Position numbers and translations under genes: made by a program
NCBI RefSeq assembly: GCF_004216555.1
Contig: NZ_SGWQ01000001.1
Span: forward strand, 124,001-188,000
Origin: Herbihabitans rhizosphaerae
Lineage (GTDB): Bacteria > Actinomycetota > Actinomycetes > Mycobacteriales > Pseudonocardiaceae
DNA length: 64,000 bases
Reading direction: 5' to 3'
Shown here: piece after piece, positions 7,770 to 16,583 of the stretch
Position numbering within the stretch: the first letter of the stretch is position 1
Layout of the letters: each line of letters opens with the position of its first letter
Notes under the pieces: model-generated
What the model saw: the letters and a program-made list of their open reading frames with translations, nothing else
The model's database searches: none
What the model was told of the DNA's origin: nothing

Positions 7770-8735
7770 ATGCGCACGATCGGCGTTCTCCTGCTGCCGG
7801 ACAGCCGCGTGTTCGACCTCGCCGTGGTGTGCGAGGTGTGGGGCGCCGATCGCACGGACGACGGCATCGGCCCGTTCGACCTGCGGTTGTGCGCGCCAGG
7901 GCGGCGCACCGTCACGCTCAGCCCGGCCGGCCAAACCCGCGCGACGCACGGCCTCGCCGGCCTGCGCGGCTGCGACCTGGTGATCGCGCTGGGCCGCGAC
8001 GACCCGCGCGCGGAGGTGCCCGCCAGCGCGCTCGCCGCGCTGCGCAGGGCACACCGGGACGGCGCGACCGTCGCCGCGCTGTGCTCCGGCGCGTTCACCC
8101 TGGCCGCAGCCGGCTTGCTGGACGGACGGGCCGCCACGACGCACTGGGCGCTGCTGGACCAGCTCGCCGAGGCCGCGCCGCGCGCCGTCCTGCGGCGGGA
8201 CGTGCTGTTCACCGAGGACGGCCGGGTGCTCACCTCCGCCGGCGTGGTCGGCGGTCTGGACCTGTGCCTGCACCTGGTGCGCCGCGACCTCGGTGCCGAG
8301 GTGGCCGCCACGATGGCGCGCCGGATGGTGATGCCGCCGGTTCGCGAGGGCGGCCAGGCCCAGTACGTGTGGGCACCCGTCCCGGCGCGGCCGGAGCGCG
8401 GCGACATCGCGTCCACAATGGACTGGGCGCTGGCCGGGCTGGGCGAGCCGATCTCGGTGCCGGACCTCGCCGCGCACGCCGGCATGAGCGAGCGGGCGTT
8501 CCACCGCGCGTTCACCGCCGCCACCGGCACGACACCCGGCAGATGGCTTCTGCTGCAACGGATTCGGCACGCGCAGCGGCTGTTGGAGACGACCGACCTG
8601 TCCGTCGAACGGGTCGCGCACCGGTCCGGACTCGGCAGCCCGGCGAACCTGCGCAGGCGGATGCTGGCCGAGATCGGCACCAGCCCTGGCGCCTACCGCC
8701 GCACGTTCAACAGTCCACTTCGGACAGTCAGCTAG
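7770..8735 (+). CDS. GlxA family AraC-type transcriptional regulator
   Basis: A 321-residue regulator with an N-terminal DJ-1/PfpI domain (about 1-175; nucleophile elbow VAALCSGAFTLA near residue 110) and a C-terminal AraC/XylS double helix-turn-helix (about 215-321; PDLAAHAGMSERAFHRAF and RVAHRSGLGSPANLRRR). Such proteins sense a small ligand through the DJ-1 domain and regulate neighbouring genes. The divergent isochorismatase start is 72 bases away, so a shared promoter/operator is likely. Ligand unknown. Confidence 0.9.
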   Translation: MRTIGVLLLPDSRVFDLAVVCEVWGADRTDDGIGPFDLRLCAPGRRTVTLSPAGQTRATHGLAGLRGCDLVIALGRDDPRAEVPASALAALRRAHRDGATVAALCSGAFTLAAAGLLDGRAATTHWALLDQLAEAAPRAVLRRDVLFTEDGRVLTSAGVVGGLDLCLHLVRRDLGAEVAATMARRMVMPPVREGGQAQYVWAPVPARPERGDIASTMDWALAGLGEPISVPDLAAHAGMSERAFHRAFTAATGTTPGRWLLLQRIRHAQRLLETTDLSVERVAHRSGLGSPANLRRRMLAEIGTSPGAYRRTFNSPLRTVS

Positions 8736-8750
8736 AACTACAGGGCTACA

Positions 8751-8820
8751 GCGGGTCGAGCCCGCTCAACCCGTTAGCAAGCCGAAGGGGTCGAGCCCGC
8801 TGAACCTTTTAGCGTCGCTA
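8751..8820. repeat. two-copy direct repeat with internal hairpin
   Basis: The segment GGGTCGAGCCCGCT followed by AACC occurs at 8753-8771 and again at 8788-8806 (one base different), each followed by a TTAGC-like tail. The first copy also forms the hairpin AGCGGG-TCGA-GCCCGCT from 8750. It lies in the 113-bp convergent space after the GlxA regulator and may serve as a terminator for it. Confidence 0.45.
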
Positions 8821-8848
8821 AGGACACATCGAGGTAGGCCCCGCAGTA

Positions 8849-9532
8849 CTAGCGCTGGCCGCCGCGGGTGATCGCGTGCACGACCATGGCCAGCACGCGC
8901 ACCCGCTCAGCGATCTCGCGGGCCGAGGTCTTGGCGAACACCTTGGACGCCGTGCACACCAGTTCACCACCGCGCACCGACAGGTTGCCGATGTCGTTCT
9001 CCACCATCAGCCGCGTCGCCGCCGGGGTGAACAGCCGGTTCACCACCGCCGGATCGCCGTCCTCGATCAGGTACCGCTTGTTGAACTCCGGGTCGGCGGT
9101 CCGCGGCGCCGGCTGGTCGGCGAACTTCTGGGACGCGACCGCGAACAGCCGCAGCGGCGGGATCGGCACCGGCAGCCGCAGCGCGAAGACCGTGTGCACC
9201 TCGGTCTCCTCGGACCACAACAACCCGGTGCGGACACCGGTGCGCATCCGGAAGTCGAACGCGGTGAACGGCACGCCTTCCTGCACACCGCTGAGCACCC
9301 CGAACGCCACCCGCCGGTCGCCGTGCTCGGTGAACGGCGGCACCGGGTACCTGGTGGTCAACTCGGGCACGGAGGCGTCGAACCGCCAGCCCGCCTCGGC
9401 GGCGAACCGTTCCCGCTCGGCGTTCTTCGCGGCCTGCCGCTTCTTCACGAACGTTCTCGGCAGTACGAAGGTGAGCACGTTCAGCAATACGTACAGCACC
9501 ACGATCCCGGCGACCACCAGGACAACGGTCAC
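8849..9532 (-). CDS. membrane-anchored hypothetical protein
   Basis: A 227-residue protein with one N-terminal hydrophobic segment (residues 3-25, ending before FVKKRQAAKNAERERF), which should anchor it with the body in the cytoplasm. The rest has alternating strands (VAFGVLSGVQEGVPFTAFDF) and a C-terminal helix ending RVRVLAMVVHAITRGGQR. The layout recalls actinobacterial DUF3137-like proteins, but no catalytic motif is visible. It follows the trehalose-type importer operon behind a strong terminator, so it probably has its own promoter. Confidence 0.6.
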   Translation of the reverse strand: MTVVLVVAGIVVLYVLLNVLTFVLPRTFVKKRQAAKNAERERFAAEAGWRFDASVPELTTRYPVPPFTEHGDRRVAFGVLSGVQEGVPFTAFDFRMRTGVRTGLLWSEETEVHTVFALRLPVPIPPLRLFAVASQKFADQPAPRTADPEFNKRYLIEDGDPAVVNRLFTPAATRLMVENDIGNLSVRGGELVCTASKVFAKTSAREIAERVRVLAMVVHAITRGGQR

Positions 9533-9571
9533 GGCTCCCCTTCGTTCGCACGGACGGGCGGGCCCACAGTA

Positions 9572-9603
9572 ACGGCGCGTCCCCGGTACCGGGGACGCGC
9601 CGT
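9572..9603 (-). terminator. 32-bp perfect palindrome, terminator of the sug operon
   Basis: Bases 9572-9587 (ACGGCGCGTCCCCGGT) are followed directly by their reverse complement, giving a perfect 16-base-arm palindrome. It starts 11 bases after the SugC stop codon on the reverse strand. This is the expected place for a Rho-independent-type stop for the four-gene operon, although no U-tract follows. Confidence 0.7.
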
Positions 9604-9613
9604 CCGAACCTGC

Positions 9614-10795
9614 TCAGCCCGAGTAGGTGAGGTTCCTGCCGCTCTCCGGGTCGAACAGCTGCACCTTGTCCGCGTCGAACCAGATGTCCAGTTCCTCGCC
9701 CTCGGACGCACCCGAGGCCGCCGACAGCCGGGTCACCAGCGCCATCGCGGTCTCACCAGCGTCGGCGGTACCCGCGTCGGCGGCCAACTCGGCCAGCTCC
9801 TGGGACTCGATGTGCCGGCCGTCGACGTTGAAGTACGCGTACTTGTCCGAGCCCATCGACTCGAGCACCTCGACGCGGGACTTGAACACCACACCACCGC
9901 CACGCGCGGCGTCGTCGATCAGTCGCGCGTCCTCGAAGTGCTCCGGCCGAACGCCCATGATCACGTCGCGGTTGGCGTTGGCCGCCTCCACGAGTTGGCG
10001 CACCCGGTCGGTCAGGGTCACGTCGCCAAGCGGAGAGGTGACCTTGCCGTCGGCGAGCGTGGCCGGCATGAAGTTCATCGCGGGCGATCCGATGAAGCCC
10101 GCGACGAACAGGTTCGCCGGGTTGTCGTAGAGGAACTGCGGCGAGCCGATCTGCTGCACGAGCCCGCCGCGCAGCACCACGACCCGGTCGCCGAGGGTCA
10201 TCGCCTCGGTCTGGTCGTGTGTCACGTAGACGGTCGTGGTGGCGAGCTGCTTCTGCAGCTTGGACACCGAGGTGCGCATCTGCACCCGCAGCTTCGCGTC
10301 CAAATTGGACAGTGGCTCGTCCATCAGGAACGCCTTGGGGCTACGCACGATCGCGCGTCCCATGGCCACCCGCTGGCGCTGTCCGCCGGACAGGTTCGCC
10401 GGCTTGCGGTCGAGGTGCTGGGTGAGGTCGAGGATCTCGGCGGCCTCGTCCACCTTGGCGCGCACGGTCGCGTCGTCGACCTTCGCCAGCCGCAACGGGA
10501 ACGCCATGTTCTCGCGCACCGACATGTGCGGGTACAGCGCGTAGGACTGGAACACCATCGCGATGTCGCGGTCCTTCGGCGCCTTCTCGTTCACCCGCTG
10601 CCCGTCGATGCGCAGTTCGCCGTCGGAGATGTCCTCCAGTCCGGCGATCATGTTCAGCATCGTGGACTTTCCGCAGCCGGACGGGCCGACCAGGATGATG
10701 AATTCCCCGTCGGCGATCTCGATATTCGCCTCGGACACCGCTAGCGCGCCGTCCGGGTATCGCTTGGTCACCTTGTCCAGGACGATCTCGGCCAT
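9614..10795 (-). CDS. sugC: ABC transporter ATP-binding protein, SugC/MsmK type
   Basis: A 393-residue importer ATPase. Walker A GPSGCGKST (about 38-46), Q-loop MVFQSYALYPH, signature LSGGQRQRVAMGRA, Walker B AFLMDEPLSNLD and H-loop VYVTHDQTEAM are all intact. The C-terminal 140 residues form the regulatory OB-fold domain typical of multi-sugar ATPases (MalK, UgpC, MsmK). It is the last gene of the lpqY-sugA-sugB-sugC operon, seven bases after sugB. In mycobacteria this importer recycles trehalose. That substrate is inferred from synteny and the LpqY-like binding protein. Confidence 0.9.
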   Translation of the reverse strand: MAEIVLDKVTKRYPDGALAVSEANIEIADGEFIILVGPSGCGKSTMLNMIAGLEDISDGELRIDGQRVNEKAPKDRDIAMVFQSYALYPHMSVRENMAFPLRLAKVDDATVRAKVDEAAEILDLTQHLDRKPANLSGGQRQRVAMGRAIVRSPKAFLMDEPLSNLDAKLRVQMRTSVSKLQKQLATTTVYVTHDQTEAMTLGDRVVVLRGGLVQQIGSPQFLYDNPANLFVAGFIGSPAMNFMPATLADGKVTSPLGDVTLTDRVRQLVEAANANRDVIMGVRPEHFEDARLIDDAARGGGVVFKSRVEVLESMGSDKYAYFNVDGRHIESQELAELAADAGTADAGETAMALVTRLSAASGASEGEELDIWFDADKVQLFDPESGRNLTYSG

Positions 10796-10801
10796 GGTTC
10801 G

Positions 10802-11680
10802 CTATCCCTTCACGGCTCCGGACGTCAGCCCCGCGACGATGCGACGCTGGAAGAAGAGCACGAAAATGATGATCGGAATGGTGATGATGACCGCGGCTGC
10901 GGACGTCGTTCCGGTCGGATCCTCGAAATAGGACGCGCCGGTGAAGAACTGCAGCGCGGCCGGCACGGTTCGCGATTCGTTCGTGGAGGTGAGCGAGATC
11001 GCGAACAGGAAGTCGTTCCAGCAGAAGATGAATACCAGGATCGCCGTGGTGAAAACGCCCGGCGCGGCCAGCGGGGCGATCACCTTGCGGAACGCCTGCC
11101 CCGGCGTGGCGCCGTCCATCTTCGCCGCCTTCTCCAACTCCCACGGAATCTCGCGGAAGAACGCCGACAACGTGTAGATCGCCAGCGGCAGCGCGAAGGT
11201 GATGTACGGCAGGATCAGGCCGGGCCAGGTGTCGAAGAGCCCCAGCGAGCGCTCCATGTCGAACAGCGGAGACACCAGCGACACCTGCGGGAACATCGCG
11301 ATCATCAGCGAGACGCCGACCAGTATGCGCTTACCAGGAAAGTCGAGCCGCGCGATGGCGTATGCCGCCATGGTGCCCAGCACGACCGCGATCAGCGTGG
11401 CGATCAGCGCGATGCCGATCGAGTTGATCAGCGCCTGGATGAAGTCGGTCGTCTTGAAGATGTTGATGTAGTTGTCCCACGTCCATTCGTTGGGAATGAA
11501 GCTCTTGTCGGACAACGTGCTCGGAGTCTTGAAGGACAGGGAGACGATCCACAGCACCGGGATGATCGCGTAAGCGATCACCAGGATGTCGATCAGACCC
11601 CAGCGGGCCTTCGGTCCCCACCGCGTCCAGATCGACGGGCGGGTCCACTGGTCCTGGTCGGGAGCGGTCTGGATGGCCAT
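10802..11680 (-). CDS. sugB: sugar ABC transporter permease, SugB type
   Basis: A 292-residue inner-membrane permease with six predicted membrane segments, beginning [21 protein letters not shown]. The EAA loop that docks the ATPase is visible as [26 protein letters not shown] (here with KAA for EAA), about residues 195-215. The ATG start overlaps the sugA stop as TGATG, so the two are translationally coupled. It would pair with SugA to form the channel for the sugar delivered by the LpqY-like lipoprotein. Confidence 0.9.
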   Translation of the reverse strand: MAIQTAPDQDQWTRPSIWTRWGPKARWGLIDILVIAYAIIPVLWIVSLSFKTPSTLSDKSFIPNEWTWDNYINIFKTTDFIQALINSIGIALIATLIAVVLGTMAAYAIARLDFPGKRILVGVSLMIAMFPQVSLVSPLFDMERSLGLFDTWPGLILPYITFALPLAIYTLSAFFREIPWELEKAAKMDGATPGQAFRKVIAPLAAPGVFTTAILVFIFCWNDFLFAISLTSTNESRTVPAALQFFTGASYFEDPTGTTSAAAVIITIPIIIFVLFFQRRIVAGLTSGAVKG

Positions 11681-12645
11681 CAGCGCCTCCCCTCCTCGTC
11701 GCTTCCGGGTGCCGCGGTGCCGAAGAGCTTCACGAAGATGAACGCGATGATCGCCACCGTGATGAAGATCAGCACCGACATGGTCGAGCCGATGCCCAGG
11801 TTGAGGCCCTTGATCAGGTTGTTGTACGCCTGTATCGACACCGACGATCGCCCTTGCGAGCCCTGTGTCAGCACGAAGATGTTGTCGAAGATCCGGAACG
11901 CGTCCAGCGTGCGGAACAGCAGCGCGACCAGGATCGCCGGCTTCATCACCGGCAGCATCACCTTGACGAACCGCTGCCACGCGCTGGCGCCGTCCATCTG
12001 CGCGGCCTTGAGCAGGTCGTCGGGCACCAGCGCCAGGCCGGCCATCAGCAGCAGAGCCATGAACGGCGTGGTCTTCCACACCTCGGCGAGCGTGATGATG
12101 CCCATCGAGGACCAGAAGTTGACCAACGGGTCGGTCTGGCCGGCGAACAGATCGGCGAGGTAGCCGGTCTCGCTCTGCCAGGCGTAGCGCCAGGAGAACG
12201 CGGCCACCACGGTCACGATGCCGTACGGGATCAGCGCGACCGTGCGCACCAGGCCCCGGCCGACCAGCGTCCTGTGCATGATCAGCGCCAGTGTCATGCC
12301 GAGCACCAACTCGATGGCCACCGACACGACGGTCAGCATCATCGTGATGCCGAAGGCCTGCCACCAGTACGGGCTGCCGAGCACGGTGACGTAGTTCTCC
12401 AGCCCGACGAACGCCTGCTGATCGGGGAACCGCAGGTCGTAGCGCTGCAGCGACAGCCAGATCGAGTAGATGATCGGCCATCCGGTGACGGCCAGCATGA
12501 CCAGCGCGGCGGGGGCGCACAGCCACAGTCCGAGCTTGCGCTCGGCCTTCTTGCCCTCGCTCAGTTCGCGCTTGCCGCCGGCCTTGCGCACCGCCGCCTC
12601 CGCGCCGACGGCGTTCTGCGTGAGCAGTTCACCGGTCTCGCTCAT
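11680..12645 (-). CDS. sugA: sugar ABC transporter permease, SugA type
   Basis: A 321-residue permease with a charged cytosolic N-terminus of about 40 residues, then six membrane segments starting [20 protein letters not shown]. The EAA-type loop is [20 protein letters not shown] (about 230-250). The ATG overlaps the lpqY stop as ATGA and its own stop overlaps the sugB start. Partner of SugB and SugC in an importer resembling the mycobacterial trehalose-recycling system. Confidence 0.9.
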   Translation of the reverse strand: MSETGELLTQNAVGAEAAVRKAGGKRELSEGKKAERKLGLWLCAPAALVMLAVTGWPIIYSIWLSLQRYDLRFPDQQAFVGLENYVTVLGSPYWWQAFGITMMLTVVSVAIELVLGMTLALIMHRTLVGRGLVRTVALIPYGIVTVVAAFSWRYAWQSETGYLADLFAGQTDPLVNFWSSMGIITLAEVWKTTPFMALLLMAGLALVPDDLLKAAQMDGASAWQRFVKVMLPVMKPAILVALLFRTLDAFRIFDNIFVLTQGSQGRSSVSIQAYNNLIKGLNLGIGSTMSVLIFITVAIIAFIFVKLFGTAAPGSDEEGRR

Positions 12646-13964
12646 GGGAGAACCCCCTTGGACTGCAACGCATCCGCGAGTTCCTTGCGCAGTTTTTCGA
12701 CCACGCCCGGCAGGTCGATGTCCGAGAACGGCGCCAGGTGGGTCTGCAGCACCGTCGACACGTTCTGATAGGCGGGTGTCAGCGGGCGGACGGCCGGGTC
12801 CTTCAGCTCCTCGAGAAGCTTCTCCTTCATCGGATACGCCTCGCGCATGGTCTTGGTCTTGCCGCCGATGTCCATCGGCGACTCGTCGGTGTAGATCGAC
12901 TCGATGGTCGGCGCGAACGCGTCGGCCAGCGCGGAGTACTTCTGGCTTTCCTTGCTGCGCAAGCACAACGCGGCGTCGAACGCCTCCGCCTGGTGCTTGG
13001 AGTGCGCGCTCACGGCGAGGTTGAACCCGCCGATCGCGGTCCGGCTCGGCTGGCCGGGGTTGACGCCGGGGTACCGGGCGTACTGGAAGTTCTTCGCCCG
13101 CTCCGGGTTGTTCTTCTGGATCGAGGCGTACACGTAGGGCCAGTTCAACTCGAAGGCCGCCTGGCTGCCGGCCGCCTCGAAGCCCTTCTGGACGTTCTCC
13201 TCCTTGGCGTTGTCCAGCGAGGGACTGGTGACACCGGCGGTGGCGAGCTTCTTGAGCACCTCGAGGCCCTTGACCGCGCCGGCGTCCATCACCACGGACT
13301 TGCCGTCGTCGGAGATGACCTTGCCGTTGGCCGAGGCCACCGCGGAGTTGTAGTGCACGAGCATGCCTTCGTACTGCGCGCCGTGCAGCAGGACCTGGTA
13401 CGGCAGGTTCATGCTCTTGAGCTTCTGCGCCGCGGCGATCATCTCGTCGAAGGTGGTCGGCACGGCCACGTTGGCCTGCTTGAGCAGCGCCGCGTCGTAC
13501 CAGAGCAGCTGCACGTTGGTGTTCTTCGTCGCGGCGTAGAGCTTTCCGTTCCACGTGGCGGTGGCCTGCGGACCGGGGAGCACGCCTTCGGAGGCCTGCT
13601 GCTTGTTCGCCCCTGTCCACTCGACGATCCACTTCGCCTCGGCGAACTCCGGCACGGACGTCACGTCCAGGCCGAGCAGGTCGACCTCGGTGTCACCCGC
13701 GGCCAGCCGGCGAACCATCTGCTCGCGCTGGCCGTCGGCGTCTCGCGGCAGCTTGTGGAAGACGATGTTGTAGCGGTTGCCGGCCTGTGCGTTGCACTTG
13801 TCGACGACCTTCTGAAAGCTCTCCTCCGGCGCGAGGTAGAGATTGATCGTCGTGCCGGAGTCCGACCCGCACGCGGTCAGTGCCCCGGCCGCGACGAGCA
13901 CCGCGCCGGCGATCGCGATCAATCGCCTCTGACCATGTTTTCGTCCGGGGAATCGCTCACCCAC
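12642..13964 (-). CDS. lpqY: LpqY-like solute-binding lipoprotein (trehalose importer)
   Basis: A 440-residue extracellular binding protein. The GTG at 13964 was chosen because GAAGGAGG lies nine bases upstream and it places a basic n-region (RKHGQRRL) before a hydrophobic core and the lipobox LTAC, with Cys at about residue 31 as the lipid anchor. The mature part aligns by eye with mycobacterial LpqY (QKVVDKCNAQAGNRYNIVFH; REQMVRRLAAGDTEVDLLGL), which binds trehalose. It heads the sugABC operon. A LacI-type operator candidate lies about 150 bases upstream. Confidence 0.88.
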   Translation of the reverse strand: MGERFPGRKHGQRRLIAIAGAVLVAAGALTACGSDSGTTINLYLAPEESFQKVVDKCNAQAGNRYNIVFHKLPRDADGQREQMVRRLAAGDTEVDLLGLDVTSVPEFAEAKWIVEWTGANKQQASEGVLPGPQATATWNGKLYAATKNTNVQLLWYDAALLKQANVAVPTTFDEMIAAAQKLKSMNLPYQVLLHGAQYEGMLVHYNSAVASANGKVISDDGKSVVMDAGAVKGLEVLKKLATAGVTSPSLDNAKEENVQKGFEAAGSQAAFELNWPYVYASIQKNNPERAKNFQYARYPGVNPGQPSRTAIGGFNLAVSAHSKHQAEAFDAALCLRSKESQKYSALADAFAPTIESIYTDESPMDIGGKTKTMREAYPMKEKLLEELKDPAVRPLTPAYQNVSTVLQTHLAPFSDIDLPGVVEKLRKELADALQSKGVLP

Positions 13965-14175
13965 GGCGCCCCGCCTCCTTCCGGCTACGCACGCGGCGCC
14001 GACGGTCGGGATGGGGTCACACACGTCGGCACCATGGCGTGCTGGACGGTTGCATGTGCGCCAGATCACACACGCAGGACCGAACGTCGAAGAAACTATG
14101 CCTGTTGATCACTTGCCGCAAGCGCTGGACGCAACGATTCGAGTACTCCCCCAAGTGGAGGGCGACGCGAATGGG
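13965..14175. promoter_or_regulatory. lpqY promoter region with LacI-type operator candidate (14113-14134)
   Basis: The 211-bp spacer has no coding potential. At 14113-14134 the sequence TTGC-N4-AAGCGCT-N3-CGCAA is an imperfect palindrome centred on AGCGCT, with 14 of 22 positions symmetric. This is the shape of operators bound by LacI-family sugar repressors. Such control would fit a disaccharide importer, but no LacI gene lies in the window. Confidence 0.4.
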
Positions 14176-14700
14176 TCAGGCCGTTGCGCCACCCGGACGC
14201 ATGGCGAGCTTCGCCAGCAGGTCACGGGCCTGCTCGGCGTTTCGCGGTTGACAGAGCACGTCGTAGCGGCCGGCCACGAGTTGGCTGGACGAGGCGAAAT
14301 CGCGCCGGCCGCGAGTGGTCGCGTAACCGGCGGCGGCGAACACGAGGCCGAACGCCACGCCCGCGCCGAGGCCGACCAGGATCGGCGTGACCGAGCCGCC
14401 CTGTGGCGAGAACAGGCCGAGCAGAAGGCCGACGAACAGACCGAACCACGCGCCGGAGGCGGCACCCGTGCCGAGCACCTTGCCCCAGGACAGCCGGCCG
14501 ATCACCCGCTCGACGAGCATCAGGTCGACGCCGACGATGGTGACCTGCTCGACGGGAAACTCGTTGTCCGCCAAGAAATCCACGGCCCGTTGGGCCTCTT
14601 CGTAGTTGTCGTAGGATCCGATCGGCCAGCCGGACGGCCGCGTCGGCAATCTGGGTACCCCCGCACCTCGGCGGGACCCACCCGAGAACGAACCGGTCAC
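14176..14700 (-). CDS. general stress protein 17M-like membrane protein
   Basis: A 174-residue protein with an N-terminal YflT/17M-like domain (about 25-75: SYDNYEEAQRAVDFLADNEF, then VTIVGVDLMLVERV) and two membrane segments (WFGLFVGLLLGLF and PILVGLGAGVAFGLVFAAAG). The C-terminal tail LVAGRYDVLCQP repeats the fold edge. Relatives are induced by heat or salt stress in Bacillus. The GTG start follows GGAGAGG. It sits next to lpqY, as in mycobacteria (I recall Rv1234, nearly the same length). Confidence 0.8.
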   Translation of the reverse strand: MTGSFSGGSRRGAGVPRLPTRPSGWPIGSYDNYEEAQRAVDFLADNEFPVEQVTIVGVDLMLVERVIGRLSWGKVLGTGAASGAWFGLFVGLLLGLFSPQGGSVTPILVGLGAGVAFGLVFAAAGYATTRGRRDFASSSQLVAGRYDVLCQPRNAEQARDLLAKLAMRPGGATA

Positions 14701-14781
14701 TGCTGATCACCTCTCCGCGCGGTCACCTGTCAATCCTGCCACCGCTGCTACCGTCCAGTCTCCTCGAAGGAAGGCGCCGGT

Positions 14782-15041
14782 GTGTCAGTTCGCGTCCAGC
14801 ACGTCACGATCGACTGCCAGGACCCGTGGAAGCTCGCCGGGTTCTGGTCGGTGGTCACCGGCTGCGCTTCGATCTCGTGCCGCTGGAGCGCACCCGGGAC
14901 GACGAGGTCGCGCGGCTGATCGAGGCGGGCGCCACGCTCTTCGACGACCAGCGGCGGCCCAACGGCCGGGGCTGGGTCACGCTCGCCGATCCGGAGGGCA
15001 ACGAGTTCTGCGTGGAGCCCAGCGACGCCGAGCGGGCTTAG
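14782..15041 (+). pseudogene. VOC/glyoxalase-family gene with internal deletion and frameshift
   Basis: A GTG at 14782 after GGAAGG opens VSVRVQHVTIDCQDPWKLAG then FWSVVTG, the typical N-terminus of a common actinobacterial VOC protein of about 125 residues. The C-terminus is also present but in another frame: LRFDLVPLERTRDDEVARLI through GWVTLADPEGNEFCVEPSDA to the TAG at 15041. The middle of about 60 codons is missing and the two halves are out of frame. The break falls at about 14860 in CACCGGCTGCGC. Family members have ACCGGCTGG at the first side and a CGGCTGCGC at the second, so loss between short direct repeats is likely. Confidence 0.75.
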
Positions 15042-15077
15042 CACGCCGCAAACGCGCGAGTTCCGCGCTCAGACACG

Positions 15078-15158
15078 GTGAGTCCCGCGCTCACGCAGCA
15101 CGAACGCGGGACTCACCGGTGCACAGCGCGGGACTCACCGGTGCACAGCGCGGGACTC
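15078..15158. repeat. 22-bp tandem repeat with 12-bp inverted flank
   Basis: The word CGCGGGACTC starts at 15105, 15127 and 15149, an exact 22-bp period; the unit continues as ACCGGTGCACAG. The first unit is the right arm of a perfect inverted repeat, GTGAGTCCCGCG (15078-15089) with CGCGGGACTCAC (15105-15116). The same 22-bp unit occurs four times at 47390-47477. Located in the 247-bp convergent gap between the VOC remnant and the acyl-CoA dehydrogenase. Nothing else is visible in that gap. Confidence 0.8.
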
Positions 15159-15288
15159 GCGGTGCCAAGCAGCCGCACCTTAGGGGAACGGGACGCAACC
15201 CAGCCCCGGTGACGACGCAACGGCACCATGCGCTGGAAGGCACCCATTACTGGGAAATGCCGGGGAGGCGGTCGAGCCTCGCGGGGGG

Positions 15289-16485
15289 TCAGCCGCGGGA
15301 CTTGTACTCGCGCAGCAGTCCGCGGCTGATGATCGTCTTCTGGATCTCGGAGGTACCCTCGCCGATCAGCAGGAACGGCGCCTCACGCATGAGCCGCTCG
15401 ATCTCGTATTCCTTCGAGTAGCCGTATCCGCCGTGAATCCGGAACGATTCCTGAGTCACCTCGGCGCAGTACTCGGACGCGATCAGCTTCGCCATTCCGG
15501 CTTCCACGTCGTTGCGCTCTCCGGAGTCCTTCAGCCGGGCCGCGTTCACCATCATCAAATGCGCGGCCTCGACCTTGGTCGCCATTTCCGCGAGCTTGAA
15601 CGCGATCGCCTGGTGCTCGGCGATCGCCTTGCCGAACGTGCGGCGCTGCTGCGCGTACTCGACCGCCAGCTCGAACGCCCGAATCGCAATCCCACAGGCC
15701 CGCGCGGCCACGTTCACCCGGCCGACCTCGACGCCGTCCATCATCTGCCCGAAGCCCTTACCGGACGCGCCGCCGAGGATCTTGTCCGCGCCGATCCGGA
15801 ATCCGGAGAACACCGCCTCGGTGGTGTCCACGCCCTTGTACCCCATTTTGTCGATCTTGCCGGGAATGATGAGGCCGGGCAGCACCTCACCGAATCCCTC
15901 CGGCTTCTCGACCAGGAACGCGGTCAGGTTCTGGTGTGCCTTCTCCGCACCCTCGTCGGTACGCACCAACACGGCCAGCAGATTCGAGCTGCCGCCGTTG
16001 GTGAGCCACATCTTCGCGCCGTCGATGACGTATTCGTCGCCATCGGCCTTGGCGCGCGTCTTGATGCTCGCCACGTCCGACCCGAGATCCGGCTCGGACA
16101 TCGAGAACGACCCGCGCACGTGGCCGGCCGCCATCTTGGGCAGCAGGCTCCGGCGCTGCTCGTCGGTGCCGTGGTGGCGGATCATGTGCGCCACGATGAA
16201 GTGCGTGTTGATCACGCCGGAGACGCTCATCCAGCCGCGCGCGATCTGCTCGACGACCAGCGCGTAGGTCAGCAGCGACTCGCCGAGGCCGCCGTACTCC
16301 TCCGGGATGGTGAGGCCGAACAGCCCCATCTCCTTCATCCCGGCCACGATGTCGGACGGGTAGGTGTCCGCGTGCTCCAACGTCTGCGCGTGCGGGATGA
16401 TCTCCTTGTCCACGAAGTCCCGCACGGTGGCGAGGATCTCCTGCTGGACGTCGGTGAGTCCCGGGGTCTGAGCGAGGCGGGCCAT
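15289..16485 (-). CDS. acyl-CoA dehydrogenase
   Basis: A 398-residue FAD flavoenzyme that introduces the alpha-beta double bond in an acyl-CoA. The N-terminal helical domain, the middle strand domain (SFSMSEPDLGSDVASIKT binds FAD; KMWLTNGGSSN) and the C-terminal helical domain (QQRRTFGKAIAEHQAI; RIHGGYGYSKEYEIERLMRE) are all present. The catalytic Glu is in IGEGTSEIQ near the end. The ATG at 16485, with AGGGAG six bases upstream, was preferred to an upstream TTG. It lies near two CoA-ester lyases, which suggests a shared acyl-CoA route, but they are not in one operon with it. Substrate chain unknown. Confidence 0.92.
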   Translation of the reverse strand: MARLAQTPGLTDVQQEILATVRDFVDKEIIPHAQTLEHADTYPSDIVAGMKEMGLFGLTIPEEYGGLGESLLTYALVVEQIARGWMSVSGVINTHFIVAHMIRHHGTDEQRRSLLPKMAAGHVRGSFSMSEPDLGSDVASIKTRAKADGDEYVIDGAKMWLTNGGSSNLLAVLVRTDEGAEKAHQNLTAFLVEKPEGFGEVLPGLIIPGKIDKMGYKGVDTTEAVFSGFRIGADKILGGASGKGFGQMMDGVEVGRVNVAARACGIAIRAFELAVEYAQQRRTFGKAIAEHQAIAFKLAEMATKVEAAHLMMVNAARLKDSGERNDVEAGMAKLIASEYCAEVTQESFRIHGGYGYSKEYEIERLMREAPFLLIGEGTSEIQKTIISRGLLREYKSRG

Positions 16486-16583
16486 CCGGCGCTCCCTATC
16501 GATGTCGGGCGCTGACAAAACGGTTACCGGGCAGTATGCCGCCGTTAACGCTCGTTCGCGTAGTGATGGTGCGCTCCGCCACG

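Noticed and set aside
15078-15158. CRISPR array
   Set aside because: The 22-bp and 12-bp tandem repeats (also 47390-47477 and 61652-61759) have no spacers and no cas genes are present; they are plain tandem repeats.
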